This document shows positions 7,212 through 15,171 of a stretch of DNA of 40,029 nucleotides, in pieces. The notes beneath the pieces are model-generated. The model saw only the letters and a program-made list of their open reading frames with translations. It did no database searches and was not told the DNA's origin. The position numbers and the translations under genes are program-made. The stretch is from positions 1 through 40,029 of the forward strand of contig JAEZHF010000024.1 of assembly GCA_023416745.1 (NCBI GenBank), read 5' to 3'. Origin of the DNA: Bacillota bacterium. Its GTDB lineage: Bacteria; Bacillota; Clostridia; Christensenellales; SZUA-584. Numbering within the stretch: position 1 is the first letter of the stretch; each line of letters starts with the position of its first letter.

Positions 7212-8036
7212 CGCCGAAATCACCGCGCTCTGAAGCGCTTCCGCATCGCATTCGTCCACCGTCTCCGTGTCGAGCGCGATGCAGTACATCATCACCGTAC
7301 ATCCAAATTCAGTGAAGTATTTTGCGTATACCCGCCCCGTCATGTCTGTCTCCGCAAAGTCCGGTCCCGTTGCCCCCATCGGCTTTCCGTACTGCAGATA
7401 GGCCAATTTATGCTCCCTGTATGTGTGCGCCGCGCCGTTGACATGCAACTTAGCGTCGATGCGCGTCCAACCGCCGCTGCCCGCGCACACCGCGTTCTTC
7501 AGCGTTGTCATATCACTGACCCCGAACACCGGCTCCTCACAGCCGAAATTCGCCATCACCAGCCTCGTGTAATCGTATTCCACCGCCGCCGTCACTTCAT
7601 ACATATTCAGAGCGCCATTCCCATCGAAACCGAAAGCGCCGCTGTCCTTCTTCACCACGTATGCACCATAAAATGCGGAATACTTTTCGCTGGCGGGGTC
7701 GTACAGCGACGACGTTCGGGCAGGCAGGTCAAACGCGCCGAAGCTGTACAGCACCGTCATGTCGGCATCTATACCCGACCAAGCCGTAAAACCGTCCGCA
7801 CCAAACACCAGCATCTGCTGATACCAGCCGTCCGCGCGCGGTATGTCGATGCCCATGCCGCATTCTCGCATCACACTGTCTTCCATCTGCTTTACGGAAT
7901 ACACACCCATCACCACATGGCTTTGCAGAAGCGGATACAACCAGACAAGTGCAAACAGATCCGCCGCGAGTACCAGTCCGGCGACGATCCATCTGATAAC
8001 GCCCGCACTGCCAAGCTTTTTGTGTGTACCGCTCAT
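7203..8036 (-). CDS. Unknown membrane-anchored extracytoplasmic protein
   Basis: I do not recognise this 277-aa protein. It has a short basic N terminus, one membrane segment (about 15-35, IRWIVAGLVLAADLFALVWL) and a large soluble part. That part holds aromatic-rich stretches (SAFYGAYVVKKDSGAFGFDG, EYDYTRLVMANFGC) and several cysteines (MRECGMG, NFGCEE, NAVCAGS, FGCTVMMYC, DECDAE), some of which could pair outside the cell. With no cleavage motif it is probably a type II anchored protein. The start is ATG 8036, eight bases after GGGAGG. It stands alone, head to head with mnmA and overlapping the DUF3842 gene tail to tail. Confidence 0.75.
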   Translation of the reverse strand: MSGTHKKLGSAGVIRWIVAGLVLAADLFALVWLYPLLQSHVVMGVYSVKQMEDSVMRECGMGIDIPRADGWYQQMLVFGADGFTAWSGIDADMTVLYSFGAFDLPARTSSLYDPASEKYSAFYGAYVVKKDSGAFGFDGNGALNMYEVTAAVEYDYTRLVMANFGCEEPVFGVSDMTTLKNAVCAGSGGWTRIDAKLHVNGAAHTYREHKLAYLQYGKPMGATGPDFAETDMTGRVYAKYFTEFGCTVMMYCIALDTETVDECDAEALQSAVISALQ

Positions 8037-8112
8037 GCTGTAAGCCTCCCTCCCTTTATTGTCCCCACTATACCACCTTTATCCGTATCCTTCCACCGCT
8101 CTGCCGCGTTCG

Positions 8113-8141
8113 TTGACGGCCAGAACGCAAAAACGTATAAT
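8113..8141 (+). promoter_or_regulatory. Promoter for mnmA
   Basis: TTGACG (8113-8118), a 17-base spacer and TATAAT (8136-8141), about 30 bases before the mnmA start. One of the strongest sigma-A-type promoters in the window. Confidence 0.8.
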
Positions 8142-8170
8142 AAAAGCAGAAACAAAAAAGAGGACAGGCT

Positions 8171-9241
8171 TTGAGAGAGAACAAGAAAACGCGCATCGTC
8201 TGCGGCATGTCGGGCGGCGTGGATTCGGCGGTAGCGGCACATATATTGAAGCAGCAAGGCTACGATGTGGTGGGCGTGTTCATGAAGAACTGGCAGGACG
8301 ACGGCCAGGGCTGCAACGCCGCGCAGGACTACGACGACGTCAAATCCGTCTGCCTGACGCTGGGCATCCCCTATTACACGGTCAACTTCGAGCAGGAGTA
8401 CTACGACCGTGTGTTTACCTATTTCCTCGGTGAATACCAGCGCGGACGCACACCTAACCCGGATGTGCTGTGCAATTCGGAGGTCAAATTCGCGGCGTTT
8501 CTGGAACACGCGCGCAAGCTGGGCGCTGAAAGATTGGCCACCGGCCATTACGCCCGCTCCGACGGACCGCATCTGCTGCGCGCTGCCGACGCTTCCAAAG
8601 ATCAGACGTATTTCCTCTGCATGCTCTCGCCCGAGCAGGTGGGTGCGGCTATGTTCCCCATCGGCGACATGCAAAAGTCTGAGGTACGTACCGTCGCGGC
8701 GCAGCTCGGCCTGCGCGTCGCGGAGAAGAAGGATTCCACCGGCATCTGCTTCATCGGCGAACGCAAGTTCCGCGACTTCCTATCCGGCTTCCTGCCCGGC
8801 AAACCCGGCGACATCATGACGCCGGACGGCCGCATTGTGGGACGGCACCAGGGCGTGATGTACTACACGCTGGGGCAGCGGCGCGGCCTCGGCATCGGTG
8901 GCAAAACAGACACTTCCGACGCGCGCTGGTTCGTGGTGGACAAAGATGTAACGAAGAACATACTCTACGTGGAGCAGGGTGAGCCGGACGCGCTGTATTC
9001 GCAGGCGTTGCTGGCGACGGGCTTAAGCTTTATCAACAAGCCGGAGGGCCGCTCGTTCGAATGCGCCGCCAAGGTGCGCTACCGCCAGCCGGACCAGCAG
9101 GCGCGTGTGACGCTGACGGACGACGGCGCGCGCGTGGAGTTTGAACAGCGCCAGCGCGCGGTGACGCCCGGCCAGTATATCGCGCTGTACATCGGAGACG
9201 AATGCATCGGCGGCGGCGTGATCGACGCCGTATGCCGCTAG
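8171..9241 (+). CDS. mnmA: tRNA-specific 2-thiouridylase MnmA
   Basis: MnmA puts sulfur on U34 of the tRNAs for Glu, Gln and Lys using ATP and a persulfide relay. The 356-aa product has the PP-loop GMSGGVDSAV (12-21), the first catalytic Cys in NPDVLCNSEVKF (Cys101), the second in STGICFIGERKFRDFL (Cys193), the GHYAR block and the C-terminal beta-barrel with YYTLGQRRGLGIGG. All key residues are present. The start is TTG 8171 with AGAGGAC upstream; no nearby ATG is in frame before the PP-loop. A strong promoter precedes it, and the Nudix gene follows nine bases later, so the two are likely cotranscribed. Confidence 0.97.
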   Translation: MRENKKTRIVCGMSGGVDSAVAAHILKQQGYDVVGVFMKNWQDDGQGCNAAQDYDDVKSVCLTLGIPYYTVNFEQEYYDRVFTYFLGEYQRGRTPNPDVLCNSEVKFAAFLEHARKLGAERLATGHYARSDGPHLLRAADASKDQTYFLCMLSPEQVGAAMFPIGDMQKSEVRTVAAQLGLRVAEKKDSTGICFIGERKFRDFLSGFLPGKPGDIMTPDGRIVGRHQGVMYYTLGQRRGLGIGGKTDTSDARWFVVDKDVTKNILYVEQGEPDALYSQALLATGLSFINKPEGRSFECAAKVRYRQPDQQARVTLTDDGARVEFEQRQRAVTPGQYIALYIGDECIGGGVIDAVCR

Positions 9242-9250
9242 GAGGACAAA

Positions 9251-9928
9251 ATGGCCTATATACCGTCTTCCCCTGAGGAAGAGCAGTTCCTGAAAAGCTA
9301 CGACCCCACCAAATATCGCAACCCTGGCGTCGCGGCGGACACCGCGCTGTTCGCTGTGGACGAGGATGGTCTCTCCATTCTGCTAATCAAGCGGGGCGGC
9401 TATCCGTACAAAGGCTGCTGGGCGCTGCCGGGCGGATTCGTCAATCTGGATGAGGATATATTGGACAGCGCCGTGCGTGAGCTGGAGGAGGAAACGGGCC
9501 TTGCCAGCCCGTACATCGAGCAGGTTTTCGTGTGGGGCAGGCCGGACCGTGACCCGCGTGACCGCGTGATTACCGTCAGCTTCGCGGGGCTGGCTGACCG
9601 CAGTCAGGTTCAGGCCTGCGCGGGCGACGACGCGGCGGAAGCGGAATGGTTCCGTCTGTCTAATTACGTATCGGAAGAAAGGGATGGCATGACGGTCATC
9701 AGCTACACGCTGACGGGCAGCGAGACACTGTGTCCCGCCGTCACCTTCCTCGTCGGGCAGATGCAAAAAATCGCCCCGGTGCAGAGCTGCGGTCTCGCGT
9801 TCGACCATGCGGAGTCCATCGCGTACTCGTTCGAATATATCCGCCGCCGCGCACGCGAGGGTATGCTTGAGTTGTCATTTGAGGATATACGGTTAAAGGA
9901 GCTGGCACGAAAAGCGCTGAGACTATAG
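9251..9928 (+). CDS. Nudix hydrolase, NrtR-like, probably without the DNA-binding part
   Basis: The 225-aa product has a perfect Nudix box GX5EX7REUXEEXGU at residues 62-84 (GFVNLDE...RELEEETGL), within the ALPGGF context of ADP-ribose or similar pyrophosphatases. The N-terminal strand VAADTALFAVDEDGLSILLIKRG is typical of the COG1051/NrtR group. After the Nudix domain the segment LAFDHAESIAYSFEYIRRRA resembles the linker that leads into the winged helix of NrtR regulators, but only about 30 residues follow and no helix-turn-helix is visible. I therefore read it as an enzyme, not a repressor. It starts with ATG 9251, right after GGAGG, nine bases after mnmA. Confidence 0.88.
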   Translation: MAYIPSSPEEEQFLKSYDPTKYRNPGVAADTALFAVDEDGLSILLIKRGGYPYKGCWALPGGFVNLDEDILDSAVRELEEETGLASPYIEQVFVWGRPDRDPRDRVITVSFAGLADRSQVQACAGDDAAEAEWFRLSNYVSEERDGMTVISYTLTGSETLCPAVTFLVGQMQKIAPVQSCGLAFDHAESIAYSFEYIRRRAREGMLELSFEDIRLKELARKALRL

Positions 9929-10005
9929 GAAAAATTTGTATAACGAAACCCAATAGGGACACTAATCTCGCTTATTCCAACTTTAATATTATATAAAGCG
10001 GTGGT

Positions 10006-10024
10006 GTGGAGGCAGCGCCTCCAC
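10006..10024. terminator. Hairpin between converging genes, possible terminator
   Basis: GTGGAGGC (10006-10013) and GCCTCCAC (10017-10024) form a perfect eight-base stem with a three-base loop. Neither side has a clean T run (GGTCTTTCCTT forward; CTTTATATAATATT further along in reverse), so termination is plausible but not secure. Confidence 0.45.
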
Positions 10025-10040
10025 GGTCTTTCCTTAAGCC

Positions 10041-11159
10041 CTAGCCTCTTCGGCGGCGGAATACAAACGGCAACGCGTTCAAAATAGCCGCGTAGGCCGC
10101 CAGCCCCGCGAGGCACGGCCATAAGCCTAGTGCATCCAAGGCAGAGAGCCACCGCGCGGGCAGCAGATACGTAACCAGCGAAAATGCCCCTGCCGCAGGC
10201 AGCTTCACCAGCATGGAACCCAGCAGCGCATTGGCGATGGTCAATACCGACACAGCCAGCACCGCCGTTGTCTTATCGCGCAGTCGGCTGATCAACGACG
10301 CCGCACCGCCAAACCACAGCAGGTACAGCAGAAACAGCACGATCATGGGTGCCACCAGACGCCCCGCACCCGCCAGCGCAAACGCCGCGAGCGGCACGGC
10401 GGCACATGGTAACAGATACAACACATCCGCCACACCCACCGCCAGCATATAGCCCAGATCCGAAAACCCGCGCGAGTTCAGCCGCATTGCAAAGTCCGCG
10501 CCGCGCCCCTTGACCGCCAGCCCCGTCAGCATGAAGAATGTAGCCAGCACCGCCAACAGATAGTACGACGCATACGCCGCATCCAGCAAAGGTGCGACTT
10601 CGTCAGTCCGCCCCGCGGCGTTCTGCCGTTCTATGACGAGTATCGGCTCATCCGTCCCTGTCAACACATTGTCGAACACTTCTTGATACAGGGCGTCCCC
10701 TGTCAGCTCCCGCGCTTCGTTCGCGCTGTGGCACGTCAGCCACAGCCGCATCGCCTCGCTGCCCACGCTCTCGGAGATCACGCCCGCCGCTGTACTGTAG
10801 GGCGAGCGCAGCAGCTGCAGCGTACCGGCAAACTCACCCGCCTTGATCGCGTCCTCAAAGCCCGCCTTAATCACGAACACGCCCTCCAGCCGCCCCGTCT
10901 GCAGGTTAGCCGTCAGCTCATCATGGCTCCCCAATGACACCCACACCACATCCAGTGCCCGCACGTTGTCCAGCAGCAGAGCGGAGAACTCGGTATCGTC
11001 CTCGTCGATCCAGCCGATGGGCACCGGTGCGTCCGGTATAATGAGCCCGATGAACGGCGCAAACGCTACCAGCAACGCCAGAAGCAGAAACACGATGCCG
11101 TGCGCGCCCGTGATGAGCGCCTTGAGACGGTATGCGATTGTTCTCACAAACAGCCTCAT
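10041..11159 (-). CDS. ABC-2 type transporter permease (second of pair)
   Basis: The 372-aa product has the ABC-2/YhgE-like layout: one N-terminal membrane segment (about 18-42), a large extracytoplasmic loop (about 45-190, starting PDAPVPIGWIDEDDTEFSALLLDNVRAL), then five or six membrane segments (about 200-365). The loop form IGWIDEDDTE is shared with the neighbouring permease (VAVWNEDDDPMTKSLLQGL), so the two are paralogues and would form a heterodimeric channel. It starts with ATG 11159, overlapping the stop of the upstream permease by four bases (ATGA), after AAAGGAGC. It is the last gene of the ABC operon, so an exporter of a drug, peptide or lipid is likely; the substrate is unknown. 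Confidence 0.85.
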   Translation of the reverse strand: MRLFVRTIAYRLKALITGAHGIVFLLLALLVAFAPFIGLIIPDAPVPIGWIDEDDTEFSALLLDNVRALDVVWVSLGSHDELTANLQTGRLEGVFVIKAGFEDAIKAGEFAGTLQLLRSPYSTAAGVISESVGSEAMRLWLTCHSANEARELTGDALYQEVFDNVLTGTDEPILVIERQNAAGRTDEVAPLLDAAYASYYLLAVLATFFMLTGLAVKGRGADFAMRLNSRGFSDLGYMLAVGVADVLYLLPCAAVPLAAFALAGAGRLVAPMIVLFLLYLLWFGGAASLISRLRDKTTAVLAVSVLTIANALLGSMLVKLPAAGAFSLVTYLLPARWLSALDALGLWPCLAGLAAYAAILNALPFVFRRRRG

Positions 11160-12358
11160 CGCGCGCTCCTTTGAAACCGGCTGATGCCCAGCGGCAGCAG
11201 CACGGCAATAAATATCAGCATTATACCGGCAAACAGCCACGTTCCTCTTGCCGCCGCGTCAAACAAGCCGCCGACAGCCAGCTTCAGCGCCGCCGACAAC
11301 GGCGAATACACCGATATGTCCCGCAGCACCGCAGGCATATATGCGGACGGCACCAGCAGTCCGCCCAGCAGCGCCAGCGCCAACACGCCGAAAAAACCCG
11401 TACGCACTGCCGCAGCGGATGTTCTTGTATACAATCCGGCCAGCACCATGCACAGGCTGAGGAAAAGGCTCAGCAATACGCCGCACAGCAGCAGCTTGGG
11501 GACGCCGCCTGAAAATCCCGCGATTATGCTTAGCGCCAACGCCAGCACCGCAAACTGCATCAGCAGAAACACCGCTCCCGCCAGCCACCGCGAAAGGAAG
11601 CACACGCGTGGCGAATGCCCGGACAGCAGCTGACGGTGCACCAGCCCCGAAGCGGCGTCGTCCGCCGTGATACGCGCGAGCGGCAGCCCGCCGAGCGCCA
11701 CAAACAGCACAAGGAAGCTCGCCGCGTAATACTCCACCGGAAGCGCGCTGCCCAGCGGCGACTGTTCCTCCGTGTCCTCATACAGCGTCCCGCGCAACAG
11801 CACACCCGTCAGATATGCCCGCGCCGCCTTGGAATATGCATCCACCACTTTGTCCTGCGGCAGCCCCGCATCCATGCTGTCCCAGTACAGCACATTAGCC
11901 GCGTGCTGCGCATGGCTGACCAGACTCATGCCGGAATCCAGCGTCTCAAACAGCAGTGCATCCTCCAGCGGCATGTTCGGGTTGCCGGTGTACTCGATCA
12001 CGCTGTGCCCGCCCGAGACCAGCGTGTCCTGCATACCGGCGGCGATGTGCACATACGCCGCCGCGCCTTCCGCCAGCCGCTGCAGCCCGTCCGCCTCGCT
12101 GTCCACAAACTCTGTCTCGATCAGCCCGGCCAGCGAACGGCTTTCGATCAGCCCCTGCAGCAGCGATTTGGTCATCGGGTCGTCGTCCTCGTTCCACACG
12201 GCCACGGTAAACGCCTGCGCGCGTACGTCGGCATAAAAATAAGGCGCCACAGCCAGTGACACCAACAGAACCAGCGCCAGCGGAGCCGCCAGCGCAAAAA
12301 GAATTGCCGCCCGGTTTTGCAGCAGCCTCTTCAAATCCACCGCGAAAAGCTTTTTCAT
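11156..12358 (-). CDS. ABC-2 type transporter permease (first of pair)
   Basis: The 400-aa product begins MKKLFAVDLKRLLQNRAAIL, the usual cytoplasmic start of ABC-2 permeases, followed by a membrane segment (about 20-42), a long outer loop (about 45-210) and six C-terminal segments. The block DDAASGLVHRQLLSGHSPRVCFLSRWLAG matches the coupling-helix region of such permeases. The frame is open to a GTG at 12373 that directly abuts the upstream stop; ATG 12358 gives the more typical N terminus, and the ribosome binding site is weak for both. It is translationally coupled to the next permease through ATGA. Confidence 0.85.
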   Translation of the reverse strand: MKKLFAVDLKRLLQNRAAILFALAAPLALVLLVSLAVAPYFYADVRAQAFTVAVWNEDDDPMTKSLLQGLIESRSLAGLIETEFVDSEADGLQRLAEGAAAYVHIAAGMQDTLVSGGHSVIEYTGNPNMPLEDALLFETLDSGMSLVSHAQHAANVLYWDSMDAGLPQDKVVDAYSKAARAYLTGVLLRGTLYEDTEEQSPLGSALPVEYYAASFLVLFVALGGLPLARITADDAASGLVHRQLLSGHSPRVCFLSRWLAGAVFLLMQFAVLALALSIIAGFSGGVPKLLLCGVLLSLFLSLCMVLAGLYTRTSAAAVRTGFFGVLALALLGGLLVPSAYMPAVLRDISVYSPLSAALKLAVGGLFDAAARGTWLFAGIMLIFIAVLLPLGISRFQRSAR

Positions 12359-12373
12359 TCGTATCCCGTTCAC

Positions 12374-13771
12374 CTATGGTAATATCAGATTCTGCCACGG
12401 CTCCGTCAGGCTGTTCCACGTCGTATCGTAAACATCCTTCCAGCCCCGGCTCTCCTTCATCGTCTCCAGTCCTTCACCCGCGCGTATGTCCGCGTCAATG
12501 TCAAGGCTTACCGGCTGCGGTTCAGCGGAGAGCACCGGTCCGTCTATGGTCACCGTCCCTTCCAACTTATACGCATCGCCGTTCTTTTCAAACGTCATAT
12601 CCGAAGCAAAGCTAAACACATTGGCCGCGTCGGAACGGTATGTGCCCTCTAGGCTGACATTTCCGCCGTTGTACACCACCGTGTAATCCGCGCTCTGCAA
12701 AACCTCGTCGTCCATGGACAACGAAAACGCCTCATGGCTCTCGCACCCGTTCAGTTCGCTCAGCATCTTATATTCGGTGGCCTGCCCGCTCTGCGACGAC
12801 TGCACGGCCAGCCCGACATATCGCCCGTTGCGCTCATACACCCGCCAGCGCAGCTCAAAATCGTTCGCGATCGCGGAACCGTCCGCCACCGCCGCCAGCC
12901 ATTCATCCAGGCTCTTTGCGTCAAAGTCGTAAACTGCCGCCGCTTCCAGCAACATCTTCTCCGCCTGTCCGCGCAGTTCCGAATCCTGCTGTAGCAGCGC
13001 GTCCATGTTGGCCGCTACCACCTGCAGCGCCGTCTCGTCCAGCGTCGTCTCAATCACAGTCATTCCGGCGTCCGCCCCATCCAGCGGGCTGAACGCGTCG
13101 TCATCGTAGACCGTCGTATATTCCTCAGGCACGCTCTGTGCCGCAATGTCCAAAAGCTGTGTGTAAAAGGCCATATCTTCCGATAACAGAGGCGCAAAAC
13201 GGTTCAGCCGGTCGCCCAGCCCCATGCTCTGCCCAAGCCCCTGCGCAGGCAGCGAGAGCGGCACGCTGTAGGCATCGCCCATCACGCTCAGCACCACGTC
13301 GTCGCCGATCAGATACGCACTGGCATACTCCATTCCCATCAGCCGCAGCTTCATACCGAGATCGTCCATATCGTACTTGGCGTCCAGCCCCAGCACAAGC
13401 CTGCTCAGCGGCAGACCCACGATCTGCTGCAGATTGTCCGCGCTCACGGTGATGTCCGCCTCGATCTCGAACGGCTCCGTCAGCAGCCGCTCACCCAGCT
13501 CCTTCTGCGGCGCGCTCATCAGCGCCTCCCGTTCCGTCTTGTATTCGGTGATGTACTGCTCCGCCGCCACAACGCCAAGGTTCACTGGCGGCTTCGGCGG
13601 CTCCGGCGGTTCACGCAGCAGCGCGATGCCCACCGCGCACAGCGCCACGGCGAGCAGTCCGCCCGCCGCGACCCATGTATAGATGCGGCGCTTACGCCGC
13701 CTGTCCTGCGTATCCTGCATCACAGGTGCGGGCAGCCGGGGTCTTCCGTACCGGTGATCGCCGTGTTCCAT
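12374..13771 (-). CDS. Membrane-anchored extracytoplasmic protein of an ABC export operon, unknown family
   Basis: The 465-aa product has a basic cytoplasmic start (DTQDRRRKRR), a single membrane segment (about 30-52, YTWVAAGGLLAVALCAVGIALL), a Pro-rich linker (REPPEPPKPP) and a large acidic outer domain. That domain contains repeated beta-rich stretches such as FEIEADITVSADNLQQIVGL, GMKLRLMGMEYASAYLIGDDVVLSVMG, VSLEGTYRSDAANVFSFASDMTF and YKLEGTVTIDGPVLSAEPQPVSLDIDADI. I do not recognise a named family. It sits between the ATPase gene and two permease genes with only 18-base and almost no gaps, so it probably belongs to the transporter as an outer substrate-handling or sensing part. The start is ATG 13771 with AAGGAGGGG upstream. 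Confidence 0.8.
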   Translation of the reverse strand: MEHGDHRYGRPRLPAPVMQDTQDRRRKRRIYTWVAAGGLLAVALCAVGIALLREPPEPPKPPVNLGVVAAEQYITEYKTEREALMSAPQKELGERLLTEPFEIEADITVSADNLQQIVGLPLSRLVLGLDAKYDMDDLGMKLRLMGMEYASAYLIGDDVVLSVMGDAYSVPLSLPAQGLGQSMGLGDRLNRFAPLLSEDMAFYTQLLDIAAQSVPEEYTTVYDDDAFSPLDGADAGMTVIETTLDETALQVVAANMDALLQQDSELRGQAEKMLLEAAAVYDFDAKSLDEWLAAVADGSAIANDFELRWRVYERNGRYVGLAVQSSQSGQATEYKMLSELNGCESHEAFSLSMDDEVLQSADYTVVYNGGNVSLEGTYRSDAANVFSFASDMTFEKNGDAYKLEGTVTIDGPVLSAEPQPVSLDIDADIRAGEGLETMKESRGWKDVYDTTWNSLTEPWQNLILP

Positions 13772-13789
13772 CGCGGCCCCTCCTTAAAC

Positions 13790-14485
13790 TTAAGCGGTAT
13801 ACTGCCGTATCGCCGCGACCAGTCCGCCGCCGGACGGAAAATCCATCGCGCCGCTGTAGGTCACCCGTCCGGCCTTCAGCGCCAGCAGGCTGTCCGCCAG
13901 CAGCTGCAGCTCGTCGGTATAATGGCTGGTGAACACGATCGCGACTCCGCTTTCCTTAAGCTGCCCAAGGCCGTCCATAATCCGCATCCGGTTTTCCGCA
14001 TCCACACCGGCCAGCGGCTCGTCAAGTATCAGCAGCTTAGGGCGAGTCACCAGCGATGCGCCGATGTTGAGCCGCCGCTGCATGCCGCCTGATAGCTTTG
14101 ATACCTTTTTCTTTTCCACTGAAGCCAGATCAATCAAGTTTAATGTCCAATGGTAAGCCGCTTCGTCACCCGGCTTCATCCAGTATCGCAGGTTATCCCT
14201 CACCGTCAGCTCCTGCATCAGCGCGATGCCCTGCGGCACGTAGCCGATAAAGGCACGCACTTCCTTCGGGTTTTTCAGCGCATCCACGCCGCCAATAAGC
14301 AGCTCCCCCGCGTCCGGCCGCGCCGCCGTAGCCAGTATTTTGAGCAGCGTTGTTTTGCCCGCGCCGTTCTCACCCACCACCGCCAGCGCATGCCCGGCAG
14401 GCACATGCAATCTCACATCATCCAGAAAGCGCGTACCGCTAAAATCTCTGCACAGGCCGTTTGCTTCAACCAACGCTCCTACCAT
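13790..14485 (-). CDS. ABC transporter ATP-binding protein
   Basis: The 231-aa ATPase has Walker A VGENGAGKTTLLK (about 37-49), the Q-loop in GYVPQGIALMQELTVRDNL, signature LSGGMQRRLNIG (about 132-143), Walker B LLILDEPLAGVD (about 152-163) and the H-loop in VIFTSHYTDEL-type sequence (FTSHYTDEL). The pattern is that of CcmA/DRA-type exporters paired with ABC-2 permeases. The C terminus ends shortly after the H-loop region, which is normal for the group. It opens the operon behind a strong promoter (14506-14534). The start is ATG 14485; the GGAAGAGG ribosome binding site is rather close to it. Confidence 0.94.
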   Translation of the reverse strand: MVGALVEANGLCRDFSGTRFLDDVRLHVPAGHALAVVGENGAGKTTLLKILATAARPDAGELLIGGVDALKNPKEVRAFIGYVPQGIALMQELTVRDNLRYWMKPGDEAAYHWTLNLIDLASVEKKKVSKLSGGMQRRLNIGASLVTRPKLLILDEPLAGVDAENRMRIMDGLGQLKESGVAIVFTSHYTDELQLLADSLLALKAGRVTYSGAMDFPSGGGLVAAIRQYTA

Positions 14486-14505
14486 CCTCTTCCTGATTTT
14501 CTCAA

Positions 14506-14534
14506 AGTATATCTGCTACCCTGCTGACTGTCAA
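14506..14534 (-). promoter_or_regulatory. Promoter for the ABC export operon
   Basis: Minus-strand TTGACA (14534-14529), a 17-base spacer and TATACT (14511-14506), 21 bases upstream of the ATPase start. A very good sigma-A match. Confidence 0.8.
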
Positions 14535-14590
14535 ATCTGCCCATGCGAACTATACCGGGTATTATTAATAGCTATTTTGTCGAAACAGCG

Positions 14591-14620
14591 TTGCACAGTG
14601 AGCAGCGTATGCCTTATAAT
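14591..14620 (+). promoter_or_regulatory. Promoter for the gene at 14668
   Basis: TTGCAC (14591-14596), an 18-base spacer and TATAAT (14615-14620), followed by the start codon 48 bases later. Confidence 0.7.
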
Positions 14621-14667
14621 AGCCTTAAACTGCATGTTTATATAACATGTGTATGCAAAGGAGCCCC

Positions 14668-15150
14668 ATGAAAGAAAGATTGAGCCGAAAAAAACTGTCC
14701 GCTCCGCTGGGAATACTGGTGGTTGTCGGCCTCGTTGCCGGCATACTGGTGCTGTCAGCGATCATATTCATCGTTGCGGACAAGCTGGGTGTTCGGCTCT
14801 ATTATCAGTATATCGAATTCGCGCTACTCATCGTCATCGGCATACTCATCGTGCGAAAATGGCTCACCGAGTATGAGTACGACGTGGTGGACGACGAGCT
14901 GATCATCGAGCGTTATATCGGTACGAGGGGCAAGGAATTACTGCGCATACAGCTCAGAAGCATCGTCAGCATCGGTTCGGACAAGCCGGAAGCAATAAGG
15001 CCGCAGCGGCTTACATACCATCCCCAAAAGCGTGGCGTCACATATATCGTGTATAAGCAAAATGGTCAGGAGCGGGGCGTGTTCTTCAGCCCGAGCAGCG
15101 CGCTTTTGGAGCTGATTGGTGAGCGCCGGGGCGCCAAGCCGCCCCAATAA
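14668..15150 (+). CDS. Unknown small membrane protein with PH-like C-terminal part
   Basis: The 160-aa product has two membrane segments (about 12-36 and 46-64). The soluble part starts YEYDVVDDELIIERYIGTRGKELLRIQLRSIVSI. This strand pattern (a value that is set by a DDELIIER-type turn, followed by I-x-L-x-x-I) resembles the bacterial PH-like domains that follow two membrane helices in YdbS/YdbT-type proteins, but I cannot assign a family. The start is ATG 14668, six bases after AAAGGAGC; in-frame starts further upstream lack a ribosome binding site. It is a single-gene unit with its own promoter, tail to tail with another unknown membrane protein. Confidence 0.75.
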   Translation: MKERLSRKKLSAPLGILVVVGLVAGILVLSAIIFIVADKLGVRLYYQYIEFALLIVIGILIVRKWLTEYEYDVVDDELIIERYIGTRGKELLRIQLRSIVSIGSDKPEAIRPQRLTYHPQKRGVTYIVYKQNGQERGVFFSPSSALLELIGERRGAKPPQ

Positions 15151-15171
15151 CGCTATTTGCCTTCGGAAGGA

